Shown here one piece after another: positions 40,528 to 48,891 of a stretch of DNA of 64,000 bases (position 1 is the first letter of the stretch; each line of letters starts with the position of its first letter). The translations under genes and the position numbers were made by a program. The DNA is from an uncultured Oscillospiraceae bacterium. GTDB lineage: Bacteria > Bacillota > Clostridia > Oscillospirales > Oscillospiraceae. Location: contig CAKTLG010000007.1 of assembly GCA_934572465.1 (NCBI GenBank), forward strand, positions 1 through 64,000. Direction: 5' to 3'. The notes under the pieces were generated by a model that was not told the DNA's origin, searched no databases, and worked only from the letters and a program-made list of their open reading frames with translations.

Positions 40528-41517
40528 ATGGGTTTTCTTTCCTACAGCCTCGGCTTTTACCGCGAGACGCTGCAAACGCTGGAGCGCGCCCCTGTAACGG
40601 CGGACAGTCTGGATCTCGCCCGCCATCTCCTGCGGATGCTGGACGATCTCGCGTACGAGGGCTATGACGAGCTGGAAGATCAGCTGGAGCGGTCGTTTCG
40701 CGGCGTTTCAAGGCTTCGGGCATATCTGCAAAGAAACCGCGCCGCGGCGTTTGCGCCGCCGGAAAGGCGCGCAGGCGGCAATGCCGTCCCCTATGCATCG
40801 CAGGACATAGACCTGCACACCGCGATCCTGCAGGCGATGCGTGCGGCGGACGCATTGCCCGAGGCGCCCGCCCCGCCGTTTGCGGACAGACTGCTCCGCT
40901 TCTGCCGCTGGATCGGCTATGACGAGCAAACGGCATACATCTTTCTTCTGCGCGATATGCTGCTGCCGTTCGTTTTCTTTCTGAGCCGCGGACGGACGCG
41001 CATCCACCCATGGCTGCTCAGCCGCAGCTCCTTCGCGGCGCTCACCGGCCGTCCAAACGCGGACGATGCGCTGCGCGCATCCGTTTACAGCGCGCTGGAA
41101 GCGGGCTGCACGGACTTTCGCTCCTTCACCGCTCACGCCCTGCCGGACATGCGGCGAACGATGGCGCAGCACCCGCAGGCGGAGCGCGCGCTGCGCGCCA
41201 TGCTCTCTGAGATCGACGCGAAGCGCATCCTTGTCATCGAATCCGGCTGCGCGGGGACGTTTCCCCTGCTTCTGATGAGCCTCGACCCCCGCGTGGATCT
41301 GCGGATGTACACGACCTATCCCTATCTGACCGGCATTCTCGGCGAACGGCTCTTTACGCACCGGTACGAGGAGCTTCTTTCGCTGGAGACTATGGTGTCG
41401 CAGGAGCGGTACCTCCGCTTTTCCGCGCTGCGGAACGGGCGGTTCTATGTGCGCAGGTGCACCGACGCGGAGGTCGAGCGGCGGTCCTTGCAGGAGATCA
41501 AAACGATCATGAAATAA
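40528..41517 (+). CDS. Unknown 329-residue protein next to the wHTH regulator
   Basis: I do not recognise the family. The N-terminal 230 residues are helical and charged (LARHLLRMLDDLAYEGYDELEDQLE). The last third looks like an alpha/beta nucleotide or phosphosugar fold: AKRILVIESGCAGTFPLLLMSLD resembles a phosphate-binding strand-loop, and MYTTYPYL follows. No signal peptide or certain membrane helix is present, although LLRDMLLPFVFFLS is hydrophobic. GCAGGAGCAG lies before the ATG. It lies 15 bases after the regulator gene and 17 bases before a small membrane protein gene, so these three are probably cotranscribed. Confidence 0.65.
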   Translation: MGFLSYSLGFYRETLQTLERAPVTADSLDLARHLLRMLDDLAYEGYDELEDQLERSFRGVSRLRAYLQRNRAAAFAPPERRAGGNAVPYASQDIDLHTAILQAMRAADALPEAPAPPFADRLLRFCRWIGYDEQTAYIFLLRDMLLPFVFFLSRGRTRIHPWLLSRSSFAALTGRPNADDALRASVYSALEAGCTDFRSFTAHALPDMRRTMAQHPQAERALRAMLSEIDAKRILVIESGCAGTFPLLLMSLDPRVDLRMYTTYPYLTGILGERLFTHRYEELLSLETMVSQERYLRFSALRNGRFYVRRCTDAEVERRSLQEIKTIMK

Positions 41518-41534
41518 GAGAGGTATATGAAACG

Positions 41535-41702
41535 ATGGAAACAGCATTCAGGTTACTCATAGCGGCGGGCATATTGCTGCTGCTTGCGGGCGCGATCTTC
41601 GCATTTTTAAGTCAATGGGGCTATGCCGCATTGCTCTGGGCCGGTGCGCTCGGCTGTCTGGCGGCAGCGCTGAATTTCAAGAACCGGAAGGACAACGGGT
41701 AG
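41535..41702 (+). CDS. Small membrane protein (55 residues, two helices)
   Basis: A 55-residue protein that is almost entirely two membrane helices (LLIAAGILLLLAGAIFAFL and ALLWAGALGCLAAALNF) with a short charged tail FKNRKDNG. AGAGAGG lies about 10 bases ahead of the ATG at 41535. It lies between the unknown 329-residue protein gene and the DUF2087 gene with gaps of 17 and 3 bases, so it is part of the same transcript. No family was recognised. Confidence 0.6.
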   Translation: METAFRLLIAAGILLLLAGAIFAFLSQWGYAALLWAGALGCLAAALNFKNRKDNG

Positions 41703-41705
41703 AAA

Positions 41706-42014
41706 ATGGAAAAGGAATTATCGGAGCTGCTGCCGTTTCTGGACGGTAGCGGGCGGCTGACCGCCCTCCCCGCCAAGCACAAAAAGAAGCTGGCGGCCCT
41801 CTGGTATCTCAGCGGAAGGATCGACGCCGGACGGGAGTATTCCGAGCCGGAGATCAACAGCCTGCTGGACGAGTGGACGCTCTTTCACGATCCTGCGACG
41901 CTGCGGCGGGAGCTGTACAACAAGCGCCTGCTGGACCGGTCGGCGGACGGCCGCCGCTACCGGAGAGCGGAAGATCTGCCGGCGCTCGAGGACTTTATCG
42001 CGCGTCACATCTGA
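41706..42014 (+). CDS. DUF2087 domain protein
   Basis: A 102-residue protein made of a single DUF2087 domain: FLDGSGRLTALPAKHKKKLAALWYL, then EYSEPEINSLLDEWTLFHDPATLRRELYNKRLLDRSADGRRY. The fold is a winged-helix-like domain often fused to ArsR or MarR regulators, so it may bind nucleic acid or a partner protein. Here it stands alone at the end of an operon headed by an ArsR-like regulator. The start follows the previous stop by 3 bases. Confidence 0.8.
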   Translation: MEKELSELLPFLDGSGRLTALPAKHKKKLAALWYLSGRIDAGREYSEPEINSLLDEWTLFHDPATLRRELYNKRLLDRSADGRRYRRAEDLPALEDFIARHI

Positions 42015-42048
42015 GCCGCGCCCGCGCGCCGCTCTCCGCATTTTCCTC

Positions 42049-42077
42049 TTGCTAACCGGCCGTCCGGCGGCTATAAT
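42049..42077 (+). promoter_or_regulatory. Promoter of the RNHCP gene
   Basis: TTGCTA (42049-42054), 17 bases, and TATAAT (42072-42077). The transcript would start near 42084, giving an unusually long 5' leader of about 155 bases before the RNHCP start. Confidence 0.75.
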
Positions 42078-42125
42078 AGAAGCGCGCGGAAGCGCAGATC
42101 ATTTTCAAAACATAAGGAGAAGCTT

Positions 42126-42164
42126 TTGAATCACATCACAGCAGCACTGGAGCGTGTGGCCTGA
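42126..42164 (+). CDS. Possible 12-residue leader peptide upstream of RNHCP
   Basis: AAGGAGA lies 5-6 bases ahead of a TTG that opens a 12-codon frame, MNHITAALERVA, ending in TGA at 42162-42164. The frame lies in the long leader of the RNHCP transcript, and its stop lies just before the mutually exclusive stems described for 42152-42232. Size, site and position are those of a regulatory leader peptide; no homology is claimed. Confidence 0.4.
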   Translation: MNHITAALERVA

Positions 42165-42232
42165 CCGGGAGGTCTGGCAAATCTGACCACACGCCATTCC
42201 TCCCGTAAGATCGGTCACACATCTTCAGGAGG
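42152..42232 (+). promoter_or_regulatory. Structured leader with alternative stems that can hide the RNHCP ribosome site
   Basis: GCGTGTGG (42152-42159) can pair with CCACACGC (42187-42194). CGGGAGG (42166-42172) can pair with CCTCCCG (42199-42205), and the same CCTCC can instead pair with GGAGG (42228-42232), the ribosome site of RNHCP. The last two pairings exclude each other, so the leader could switch translation on and off. Confidence 0.55.
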
Positions 42233-42237
42233 ATCAA

Positions 42238-42663
42238 ATGAATCGGGAAAACAAACGCAAGACCTTTGAAAAGGGCTACTATAAGACGCACGCCTGCCGC
42301 GACGCCTTCACCTGCAAGGTCTGCTCGCGGCTCTGCACGCCGGAAAACGCCGGCAGCGACCATCGCAACCACTGCCCCAACTGCCTCTCGAGCCTTCATG
42401 TCGACATCGAGCCGGGCGATCGGGCGTCCGACTGCGGCGGCATCATGGAGCCGATCGGCGTCTGGGTGCGCCGGGGCGGCGAGTGGGCGATTATCCACCG
42501 CTGCAAGCGCTGCGGCGCGCTCAGCTCCAATCGCGTGGCGGCGGACGACAACCCCATGAAGCTCATGTCGATCGCCATGAAGCCTTTGTGCGAGCCGCCG
42601 TTCCCGCTCGAGCGCATCGAGGAGATGACGCGGCTGATGGGCGGCGACGGAAGTCTGAAGTGA
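42238..42663 (+). CDS. RNHCP domain protein
   Basis: A 141-residue protein with the RNHCP domain: FTCKVCSRLC and RNHCPNCLSSLHVD in the first half, then ASDCGGIMEPIGVWVR and IIHRCKRCGALSSNRVAADDN in the second. Two pairs of CxxC or CxxCxxxC motifs suggest two zinc ribbons. The family is small, often linked with ribosome or stress genes, and its function is open; RNA binding is a reasonable guess. CAGGAGG lies 5 bases ahead of the ATG. A long leader precedes it and a terminator follows, so it is a single-gene transcript. Confidence 0.87.
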   Translation: MNRENKRKTFEKGYYKTHACRDAFTCKVCSRLCTPENAGSDHRNHCPNCLSSLHVDIEPGDRASDCGGIMEPIGVWVRRGGEWAIIHRCKRCGALSSNRVAADDNPMKLMSIAMKPLCEPPFPLERIEEMTRLMGGDGSLK

Positions 42664-42681
42664 CCCGCCATTTCAAAAAGC

Positions 42682-42716
42682 AAAGACCGCCTGAAAACAG
42701 GCGGTCTTTGTTTTTT
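42682..42716 (+). terminator. Rho-independent terminator after RNHCP
   Basis: Perfect 12-base stem (AAAGACCGCCTG, 42682-42693, with 42698-42709), AAAA loop, then GTTTTTT. It also separates the convergent LemA operon. Confidence 0.92.
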
Positions 42717-42721
42717 GTCCG

Positions 42722-42922
42722 TTACAGCGCGGGCGGCTGATGGCTGACCGCATCCACAAAGAGGAGCGTCAGTCCGATGTAGACGGCCATGGCGAGCGCG
42801 AGCAGCGCCAGCAGCACGATGCTCACGGTGCACAGCGTCCGCTGCCGCCGCAAGGCGAATGCGGAGAGCGCGATCCCCAAAACAGCCAGCACGAGCACTA
42901 TGACCGCGACCCAGAGCCTCAT
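42722..42922 (-). CDS. Small two-helix membrane protein of the LemA operon
   Basis: A 66-residue protein with helices AVIVLVLAVLGIALSAFAL and VSIVLLALLALAMAVYIGLTLLF joined by a basic loop (RRQR). It starts inside the end of the DUF3137 gene (4-base ATGA overlap), so the two are translated together. No family recognised. It is the last gene of the minus-strand operon that begins near 49137. Confidence 0.65.
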   Translation of the reverse strand: MRLWVAVIVLVLAVLGIALSAFALRRQRTLCTVSIVLLALLALAMAVYIGLTLLFVDAVSHQPPAL

Positions 42923-43833
42923 ACGCCCGTCTCCTTTTTGTAAAGCGCGCTTTCAAGGCGCAGCTCGTCGATGATATCGGTAAACCAGTGCAGCTCGCCG
43001 AGGAACTTCTGCCGCAGGCGCTCCACGTTCGCTTCGCTCTTGCCGAGCTCGAAGAAGTCGCGGCCGGTCTTGACGGCAACGTGCAGCTTTCCGCCGCGCA
43101 GAAATGCCATGTATACCTCGCCGCCGGCCTTACCCGCCGCGGTGAGGATGTACTCCATCATGTGCGGCGTGAGGATATAGTACGCCTCCTGCGCCTCCTG
43201 CGCGGTGACGAGGAAGCGGTCGTTGAAGCGCTCGTTCTCCATCTCCACGCTGTCGTTCTTGTGCTGCCTGCGCAGCGCTCTCTCGTTTGCGGACAGATGC
43301 ACCTCGCCCGAAAGCTCCTTGCCGAAGTCGCACACGAGCCACTGGCCCATGAAGACCTTCTGCTCCTCATCCCTCCACTGCTGCGTCTCCTCGTCGTAGT
43401 GCGATACCACATGGTAGAGCTCCACGTCGCTCAGCTCCACGTCCAATCCCTTATAGGAGCCCTTGATATAGTCGCTGCCGCGGACGCTGTCATACTCGAA
43501 GGGGAACACCATGCCCGCGCCCTTCACCAGCTTGTCGGGAAGACGGCCGAAGGGATTGTACTCCACGTTTTCAAACACCTCGTTCAGCACGCCGCTGACG
43601 ACGTTCTCGCTCAGCAGCTTTTTGAGCGTCTCGGTGCGCTTGCTCATCTGATAACCGAACACGAACGTGAGCACCAGCGCGGGAATGGCGACCGGAATAA
43701 GGCCGAAGGCAAAGAGCGCCATCGTCGCCGCGGCAAAGCCGTAGGTCAGGATCTTAAAGAGCGTGATCGAGCTGCGCTGGCTGCTGAGCGCCGCCTCCAG
43801 CTGTGCATTGGTCATATTCTGCTTTTCTTCCAT
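42919..43833 (-). CDS. DUF3137 domain membrane protein
   Basis: A 304-residue protein with two N-terminal membrane helices (LFKILTYGFAAATMALFAFGLIPVAIPALVLTFVFGY split across residues about 25-62) and a large cytoplasmic domain with the DUF3137 pattern (GSYKGLDVELSDVELYHV, VFMGQWLVCDFGKELSGEVHL, FNDRFLVTAQEAQEAYYILTPHMMEYI). DUF3137 genes usually accompany lemA, as here. Function is unknown. AAGGAAGGGAC precedes the ATG. A paralogue lies on the other side of lemA. Confidence 0.82.
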   Translation of the reverse strand: MEEKQNMTNAQLEAALSSQRSSITLFKILTYGFAAATMALFAFGLIPVAIPALVLTFVFGYQMSKRTETLKKLLSENVVSGVLNEVFENVEYNPFGRLPDKLVKGAGMVFPFEYDSVRGSDYIKGSYKGLDVELSDVELYHVVSHYDEETQQWRDEEQKVFMGQWLVCDFGKELSGEVHLSANERALRRQHKNDSVEMENERFNDRFLVTAQEAQEAYYILTPHMMEYILTAAGKAGGEVYMAFLRGGKLHVAVKTGRDFFELGKSEANVERLRQKFLGELHWFTDIIDELRLESALYKKETGV

Positions 43834-43850
43834 AGAAGTCCCTTCCTTTC

Positions 43851-44375
43851 TCAGAACGTCATCTTTACGTCTTCGCGCTTGTGTTCCTCCGCGGCGAAGA
43901 ATTCTTTCGGCTGCCGCCCGCCCGCCAGCAGCTTTGCCGGAAACATCGAAATAGCCGTGTTGTAGGCGGTCACGCTGGTGTTATAGAGCCGCCGCGCCGC
44001 CTGCAGGTGCTCCTCGGCGTCGCGGATACCGCGCTGAAGCTCGACGAACACCTCGCTCGAGCGAAGCTCCGGATAGCCCTCCGCCACGGCAAAGAGCCTG
44101 CCGCTCAGCGAGTCCATCTGCTGCTGGGCGTCGTTCAGCTCCGCGACGCTCATGCCGCGGCGCAGCGCGATGACCTTTTCAAAAAGTCCGGTCTCATGCG
44201 CCATGTAGCCCTTGGCGGTATCGAGCATCTTGGTGAGCATATCATAGCGCTTCGTGAGCGCCACCTCCACGCCGGAGAGCCCCTCCTGCACGCGGATCTC
44301 TTTTTTCTTAAAGCCGTTGGTGGTGCTGATGCACCAGAGGGTGATCAGCACAAGAACGATCAGAATAACGATCAT
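43851..44375 (-). CDS. lemA: LemA family protein
   Basis: A 174-residue protein with one N-terminal membrane helix (IVILIVLVLITLWCI) and a long helical bundle, normal length for LemA. Marks are GFKKKEIRVQEGLSGVEVALTKRYDMLTKMLDTAKGYMAHE and the FVELQRGIRDAEEHLQAARRLYNTSVTAYNTAISMFP stretch. LemA is a conserved membrane protein of uncertain role. In this operon it is flanked by two DUF3137-type proteins. GAAAGGAAAAGG precedes the start. Confidence 0.9.
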   Translation of the reverse strand: MIVILIVLVLITLWCISTTNGFKKKEIRVQEGLSGVEVALTKRYDMLTKMLDTAKGYMAHETGLFEKVIALRRGMSVAELNDAQQQMDSLSGRLFAVAEGYPELRSSEVFVELQRGIRDAEEHLQAARRLYNTSVTAYNTAISMFPAKLLAGGRQPKEFFAAEEHKREDVKMTF

Positions 44376-44390
44376 AGTCCTTTTCCTTTC

Positions 44391-45338
44391 TCAGTCCCGC
44401 GCTGCGAAGAGCGCGGTGTTTTTCAGCAGAAGATCAAGCGTCTCCTCCATCGCGTGCAGCGACGCGCAATAGCTGCGGCGCAGGGCGTCGAGATCGCTCA
44501 AGTCTACGCTGCTTGCAACTGCGGCAAAGCCGTAGTCTGTTTCCACCGCCAGCGAGAATACCCTGCCTTCCCAGCGGAAGCCCAAAAGCTGTCCTTCGAC
44601 GCGCTGTCTGAACTCGTTCAGCAGCTCCATAAACTGCGGGGTAAGAAGGGAGAGGGCATCCCGCTCCGGCTCTGCTGTGACGCAGAAGCATCGGTCAAAC
44701 GGCTCATCGCCCGTCGCCGCGCCGCGCGGACTGTCCTCCGTCCTTGCGTTGACGAGGATGGGGGAGGGGGCGGGAGTCCGCGTTTCACAGCGCAGCACGA
44801 GGCCCTTGAAGATCATCTCATGGCAGGTCTCATAGCCTTCGTGACCGCACCCCCGCTCATACACATGATCCAGCCGCACGTTGGCGGCGGAAAAATGAAC
44901 GCCGCGATAATCGCCCTCATGGAAATTCTCTACCGTACATTCCTCCCACTGACCGTCCAGCAGGTGGAGCGCCTTTATGAGCGGCTCGTCAATGCGCATT
45001 TCCGGCGTGCGCAGATCCGGGCCAAAGGCCTTTTCCCATTCTGCGCGGAAAAAGTCTCCAAACTGCTCCTGCATCAGCGCCTTGAGCTTTTTTTGCGCGC
45101 TGCCGCCCAAAAAGACCGCGCAGCAGACGCCGCCGAAGAACAGCACCCCCGTCAGGATGGCCTTGAGCGCGGCGTCCTGCACGGCAAAGTACGCGACCGT
45201 GCCGCTCAACGCGCCCAAAAGGCCCACCAGGATCCAGACGCGCGACATTTTCTGATAGTGTCCGAGCTTTTTCGAAAGCTCGGCGTCCGTCATCCGTTCA
45301 ACGGCCACCGCGCCAAAGTCATTGCGTTTTTTTCGCAT
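44391..45338 (-). CDS. DUF3137-like membrane protein (paralogue)
   Basis: A 315-residue protein with two membrane helices near residues 30-80 and a cytoplasmic domain that follows the same order of motifs as the 304-residue DUF3137 protein: YRGVHFSAANVRLDHVYERG, then EMIFKGLVLRCET, then FDRCFCVTAEPERDALSLLTPQFMELL. The similarity is weak overall, so it is a diverged second copy. It begins 12 bases before the stop of the lipoprotein gene upstream is passed, and ends 15 bases before lemA. GGAGGGAGGG precedes the start. Confidence 0.72.
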   Translation of the reverse strand: MRKKRNDFGAVAVERMTDAELSKKLGHYQKMSRVWILVGLLGALSGTVAYFAVQDAALKAILTGVLFFGGVCCAVFLGGSAQKKLKALMQEQFGDFFRAEWEKAFGPDLRTPEMRIDEPLIKALHLLDGQWEECTVENFHEGDYRGVHFSAANVRLDHVYERGCGHEGYETCHEMIFKGLVLRCETRTPAPSPILVNARTEDSPRGAATGDEPFDRCFCVTAEPERDALSLLTPQFMELLNEFRQRVEGQLLGFRWEGRVFSLAVETDYGFAAVASSVDLSDLDALRRSYCASLHAMEETLDLLLKNTALFAARD

Positions 45339-45350
45339 AGCCCTCCCTCC

Positions 45351-46667
45351 TTAGTAGCAAAGGCTGAAATACAGGCTGCTGTAAGGGTCTACCGTGTCGA
45401 TGTCCATGAGGGCGGCTTCGGGCGAGATGCTGTCGAGCTGCATCCGCTTGGCGCTGTCCTCATAGTGATCCGGCTGCGCCTCGGCGGCAAACACCAGACC
45501 GTCATAGTCCTCGGGGAGATAGACGACATAGCTCTTGGTCAGCACCTGCGCCCAATCGCCGACATTGTACTGCCAGTCGGTGGAGTAGGCAAATTCGATA
45601 AGGTAGCTGTTCCCCTGCCAGCTCACGGTATGGAGATAGTAGTTGTCCCCGCGTTGACTGTTGCCGTAGGCCGTTGAGGTGGTGAGCCACATGCCGGTGT
45701 AGAAGTCGTACAGCTCGCTGTCGGTATTGGTGATGTACTTCTCGGCAAAATACGGGATGGAGCTGTCGGGGATGTAGCAGATGGCGTCGAACTGGAGCTC
45801 GCGGATGCCGTCGTGGGTCTGGTCGTAATGCTTCGTGATCTCCCAGTAGCAATCATCGGTGTTGTAGCCGTCGCCGAGGCCGGAATAGCTGCAAACGCCG
45901 TTTTCGAGCAGAAACGTCCCCATCTCCGCGGCGGCGTTGATCTCCAGCCCGCTTCTCGTAAAGTACGGCGCCTGAGACTGAATGCCCTCCACGGGGAACA
46001 GGCTGCCGCCGTTCACGGTGTCGATCAGGTCGCCGCTCACGGTGCGGTCGAGCTGCAGCGTATCGCCGCTGCCGTCGAAATGGAGCGTCACGCCGGTTTC
46101 GTCCGCCCACAGCGTACCGTATTCGATCACGTCGTCCTGATCGTTCACGAACTCCCACGTTGCGTCGTCATGGATACGCAGCCAGAGGTTTTCGCCCTGA
46201 TATTCCCACAGGCCGGCATAGTCGGAAAGGTCGCCGCTGATCGTGACGCTCGAAAGGTCCTCGCGGAAAACATAGCGCTCCACAGGATCCCAGATCCAGA
46301 TCAGCTCCGTCGCATCGCCGTTTTCGTGGATGAAGCTCACGAGCACGTCGCTCTCGCCGTCGCCGTCAAGGTCTTCAAAGGAAATGGCGTTGAAGGCCTG
46401 CTCCGCGTAGGGAACGCTCATGGGGAAGAGCACGCTGTCGAACAGCACCTGCTCCGGCAGATCCCGATAGAAGGCCGCGCTGCTCTCGCTCACCGTGACC
46501 AGCACATCCACGCTCTCGCCGTCGTGGGTGATGGTGCCGCTGCCAACCACCACGCCGGTCGTGCGCCAATCATCTCCCGCGACATCGTCAGAATTGCCGC
46601 AGGCGGCGAGGCTCAGGCAGAGCAGCAGCGCCAGCAGCAGCGCAAGGGGCTTTTTGATGGTATTCAT
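45351..46667 (-). CDS. Secreted lipoprotein with lipocalin-like GxW domain
   Basis: A 438-residue lipoprotein with lipobox LAAC (Cys about residue 23). A first part with DLDGDGESDVLVSFI (a calcium-loop-like stretch) is followed by a beta-rich section, YAGLWEYQGENLWLRIHDDATWEFVND, which matches the G-x-W...D-x-T/S-W pattern seen in the other two lipoproteins of this operon. The C-terminal half is also beta-rich with many Tyr. It is attached outside the membrane. It lies 31 bases after the 262-residue lipoprotein and 12 before the DUF3137-like gene. Function unknown. Confidence 0.7.
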   Translation of the reverse strand: MNTIKKPLALLLALLLCLSLAACGNSDDVAGDDWRTTGVVVGSGTITHDGESVDVLVTVSESSAAFYRDLPEQVLFDSVLFPMSVPYAEQAFNAISFEDLDGDGESDVLVSFIHENGDATELIWIWDPVERYVFREDLSSVTISGDLSDYAGLWEYQGENLWLRIHDDATWEFVNDQDDVIEYGTLWADETGVTLHFDGSGDTLQLDRTVSGDLIDTVNGGSLFPVEGIQSQAPYFTRSGLEINAAAEMGTFLLENGVCSYSGLGDGYNTDDCYWEITKHYDQTHDGIRELQFDAICYIPDSSIPYFAEKYITNTDSELYDFYTGMWLTTSTAYGNSQRGDNYYLHTVSWQGNSYLIEFAYSTDWQYNVGDWAQVLTKSYVVYLPEDYDGLVFAAEAQPDHYEDSAKRMQLDSISPEAALMDIDTVDPYSSLYFSLCY

Positions 46668-46698
46668 ACTCTCTCCTTTTCTATCCGCTCCAGTCCTC

Positions 46699-47487
46699 TC
46701 ATTCCATGCGCTCGTAATAGTCGTCCTCGCCGCCCCACATCATCACGTCGGTCTCGAAAACGTACATGCGGTAGGAAACGCCGTCGTAGACCGCGGACTC
46801 GGCATAGAAGGTGTTCGCCTCGCCCGCATCCTCGATCCAGCCGGAATCGACCTCGGCGTTCTCCGCGCTGGGCGCGCGCTGATAGAGCGACCAGCCGCCG
46901 TTGTCGTCGATGACGATGAAGCTGTCGGACGCGAGGTCGCCGTCGTAGTACCAGATGCCCGCGAGCGAGGAGATATCATAGCTGCCCTGATCGCTGTAGT
47001 CTCCGTCCGTGCCGCTCGGATCATCCGCGGTATTGCCGCCGTCCTCATACCAGATATCCGTCATGCCCTCGGCATAGTTGAAGTAGCCGTAGGTGGAGAT
47101 GTAGAGCCGGCCGCCGTCCTCCAGCGCAAAGCGGCCGCCGGAGCCGTCCTGATAGTTGTAGGCGTAGATGCTCTCCCACTCCGGCTCGTACTGGAGATAG
47201 CCGTCGGCAGCAACGTCGCTGCCGATATAGAGCGACCAGCTGCCGTCGGCCGCGATCTCCATATAATCATACTCGTTGTTCGCCTCGGCGAGCCAGATGC
47301 CCTCGTAAACGCTGAAGTCGCCGTTCGCCGCGTCCTCGCTGCCGCCGTTGTTCAGCTCCGTTCCGCCGCCGTAGCCGTCATCGTCCGGAACATCGCTGCC
47401 GCCGTCGTCCGTACTGCCGCCGCAGGCGGTCAGCAGGCACAGCGTCAGTCCCAGCGCCGTCAGAAGCCGTAAGGTTCTTTTTTTCAT
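46699..47487 (-). CDS. Secreted lipoprotein with two GxW repeats
   Basis: A 262-residue lipoprotein. The ATG at 47487 has GGAGG 8 bases upstream and starts a signal peptide with lipobox LTAC (Cys about 21); the longer open frame to 47658 overlaps the next gene. A linker rich in Asp, Gly and Asn leads into two related beta units, YEGIWLAEANNEYDYMEIAADGSWSLY and LAGIWYYDGD...DNGGWSLY, about 120 residues apart. This repeat occurs in the neighbouring lipoproteins as well. It is strongly acidic. Function unknown; binding of cell-wall or extracellular ligands is possible. Confidence 0.7.
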   Translation of the reverse strand: MKKRTLRLLTALGLTLCLLTACGGSTDDGGSDVPDDDGYGGGTELNNGGSEDAANGDFSVYEGIWLAEANNEYDYMEIAADGSWSLYIGSDVAADGYLQYEPEWESIYAYNYQDGSGGRFALEDGGRLYISTYGYFNYAEGMTDIWYEDGGNTADDPSGTDGDYSDQGSYDISSLAGIWYYDGDLASDSFIVIDDNGGWSLYQRAPSAENAEVDSGWIEDAGEANTFYAESAVYDGVSYRMYVFETDVMMWGGEDDYYERME

Positions 47488-47500
47488 GTCAATTTCCTCC

Positions 47501-48883
47501 TTATTCTTCATCGTCCAGCCGCAGCCTTGCAAAAATGCTGTGATAGATCTCCTCCATGTCCTCCGCGGCGTCAGGCGCCTCGCAAAAGCCATAGAGATAG
47601 GTATGGTCACCGGTGTCCGCGGCGAATACCGTCCACTTTCGCGCCTCCTCGCCCTCACCGGCGATATACGTCACGATGTAAACGGGACAGCCCAGATTTT
47701 CTCCGTATTCCTCGTTCTCCTTGACCGACAGCAGCTCATGCGTCATCGCGCCGCCGAGCGACAGCGCGCAGCCCGCCAGATAGTCCGCAAGCTCCTGCAC
47801 CTCCGGCACAAAGCCGCACTGCTCCGCCGCATCCACCACGACGATCTTCCCGTCCTCGGTGGCGTCTGCATAATAGTAGGTGCCGTCCATGTACCTGTCA
47901 GCGCGCAGCGTCTGCATTTTGGTAAACGGCAGCGCGCCGCCCAGCAGCACGGGAATGGTATCCGGCGCAAACGCATCGCCCCAGTCGGCGGACGGATCGT
48001 AGCGCTCCTCGGGGATCCATCCGGCAGGATAGACCCTGTCGTCCGATGCGCAATAGGCAAGGCCGTCGTCGCCGAGGTAGTAGCCGTCGCCCAGGAAGTA
48101 ATCATTCACGCCGTCGCTGTACCACAGCCATGTGTCATCACGATCATAATAGAATCCCGCGTTTTCAAGGTCCGTGCAGGCCTCGATATTGCCGCCGCGG
48201 TAGAACACACCGTCAAAATGGCCGTCGCCGCTATACCGTCCCGGGTACTCGCCGGACACGGTGAAGCTGTTGCCGTCAGCGCTCATGCAGAGGTAGGCAC
48301 GTGCGCCGTTGTCATAGAGATACGGCCCCATGCCCTCTCCGTCGTCCCTGACGGTGCCGTTTATGCAATATGCCGGCGAACAGGCGTCGTATTCCCCGCG
48401 CGCGGCGCTGATGATGATGGTCTCACCCGCCGCATTCTGCCACACGCCGTCAAGCTCCCCGATCGTCCAGTACGGGATCGGCGCCTCCTCGCTGCGCCGG
48501 AAGGTGTTGCGGTGGATGGCGAGCCCGTCGCCGTCGCCGTTCTGGTCCGGCAGCAGCGCGCCGTCGCCGCGCAGAAGAAGGCCGTAGCGAAAGCCGTTGA
48601 ATTCGATCGCCGGTCTGTCGTCCGTTTCAGACAGGAAAAACGCCCCTCGCCCGCCAAGCCCCCAATAGGAGCGGTAGCTGTAATATCCGTCCTCGCTGTT
48701 GAAATACAGCTTTGTGCCGCCGTCGATGTCCCACATGCCGTCGAGAAGCGCCATATCCGTGACGGGCTCAAGGACGCTTTTCGGCGGCTGCGCGCCGTCG
48801 CTGCCGCAGGCGGCAAGGCTCAGGCACAGGAGCAGCGCTGGGATCAGAGTCAGGATCTTTTTTATCGTTCTCTTCTCCTCCAT
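47501..48883 (-). CDS. Secreted lipoprotein with repeated GxW beta units
   Basis: A 460-residue lipoprotein with lipobox LAAC (Cys about residue 27). At least two beta units (LLDGMWDIDGGTKLYFNSEDGYYSY and LDGVWQNAAGETIIISA) carry the same G-x-W start as the other operon lipoproteins. The last 120 residues form a different domain, DYLAGCALSLGG and TYIAGEGEEARKWTVFAADTGDHTYLYGF, perhaps of the same kind as secreted stress lipoproteins. It lies 8 bases after the DUF2442 gene and 13 before the 262-residue lipoprotein. GAGGAGAAG lies near the ATG. Function unknown. Confidence 0.7.
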   Translation of the reverse strand: MEEKRTIKKILTLIPALLLCLSLAACGSDGAQPPKSVLEPVTDMALLDGMWDIDGGTKLYFNSEDGYYSYRSYWGLGGRGAFFLSETDDRPAIEFNGFRYGLLLRGDGALLPDQNGDGDGLAIHRNTFRRSEEAPIPYWTIGELDGVWQNAAGETIIISAARGEYDACSPAYCINGTVRDDGEGMGPYLYDNGARAYLCMSADGNSFTVSGEYPGRYSGDGHFDGVFYRGGNIEACTDLENAGFYYDRDDTWLWYSDGVNDYFLGDGYYLGDDGLAYCASDDRVYPAGWIPEERYDPSADWGDAFAPDTIPVLLGGALPFTKMQTLRADRYMDGTYYYADATEDGKIVVVDAAEQCGFVPEVQELADYLAGCALSLGGAMTHELLSVKENEEYGENLGCPVYIVTYIAGEGEEARKWTVFAADTGDHTYLYGFCEAPDAAEDMEEIYHSIFARLRLDDEE

Positions 48884-48891
48884 TTTCGCTC

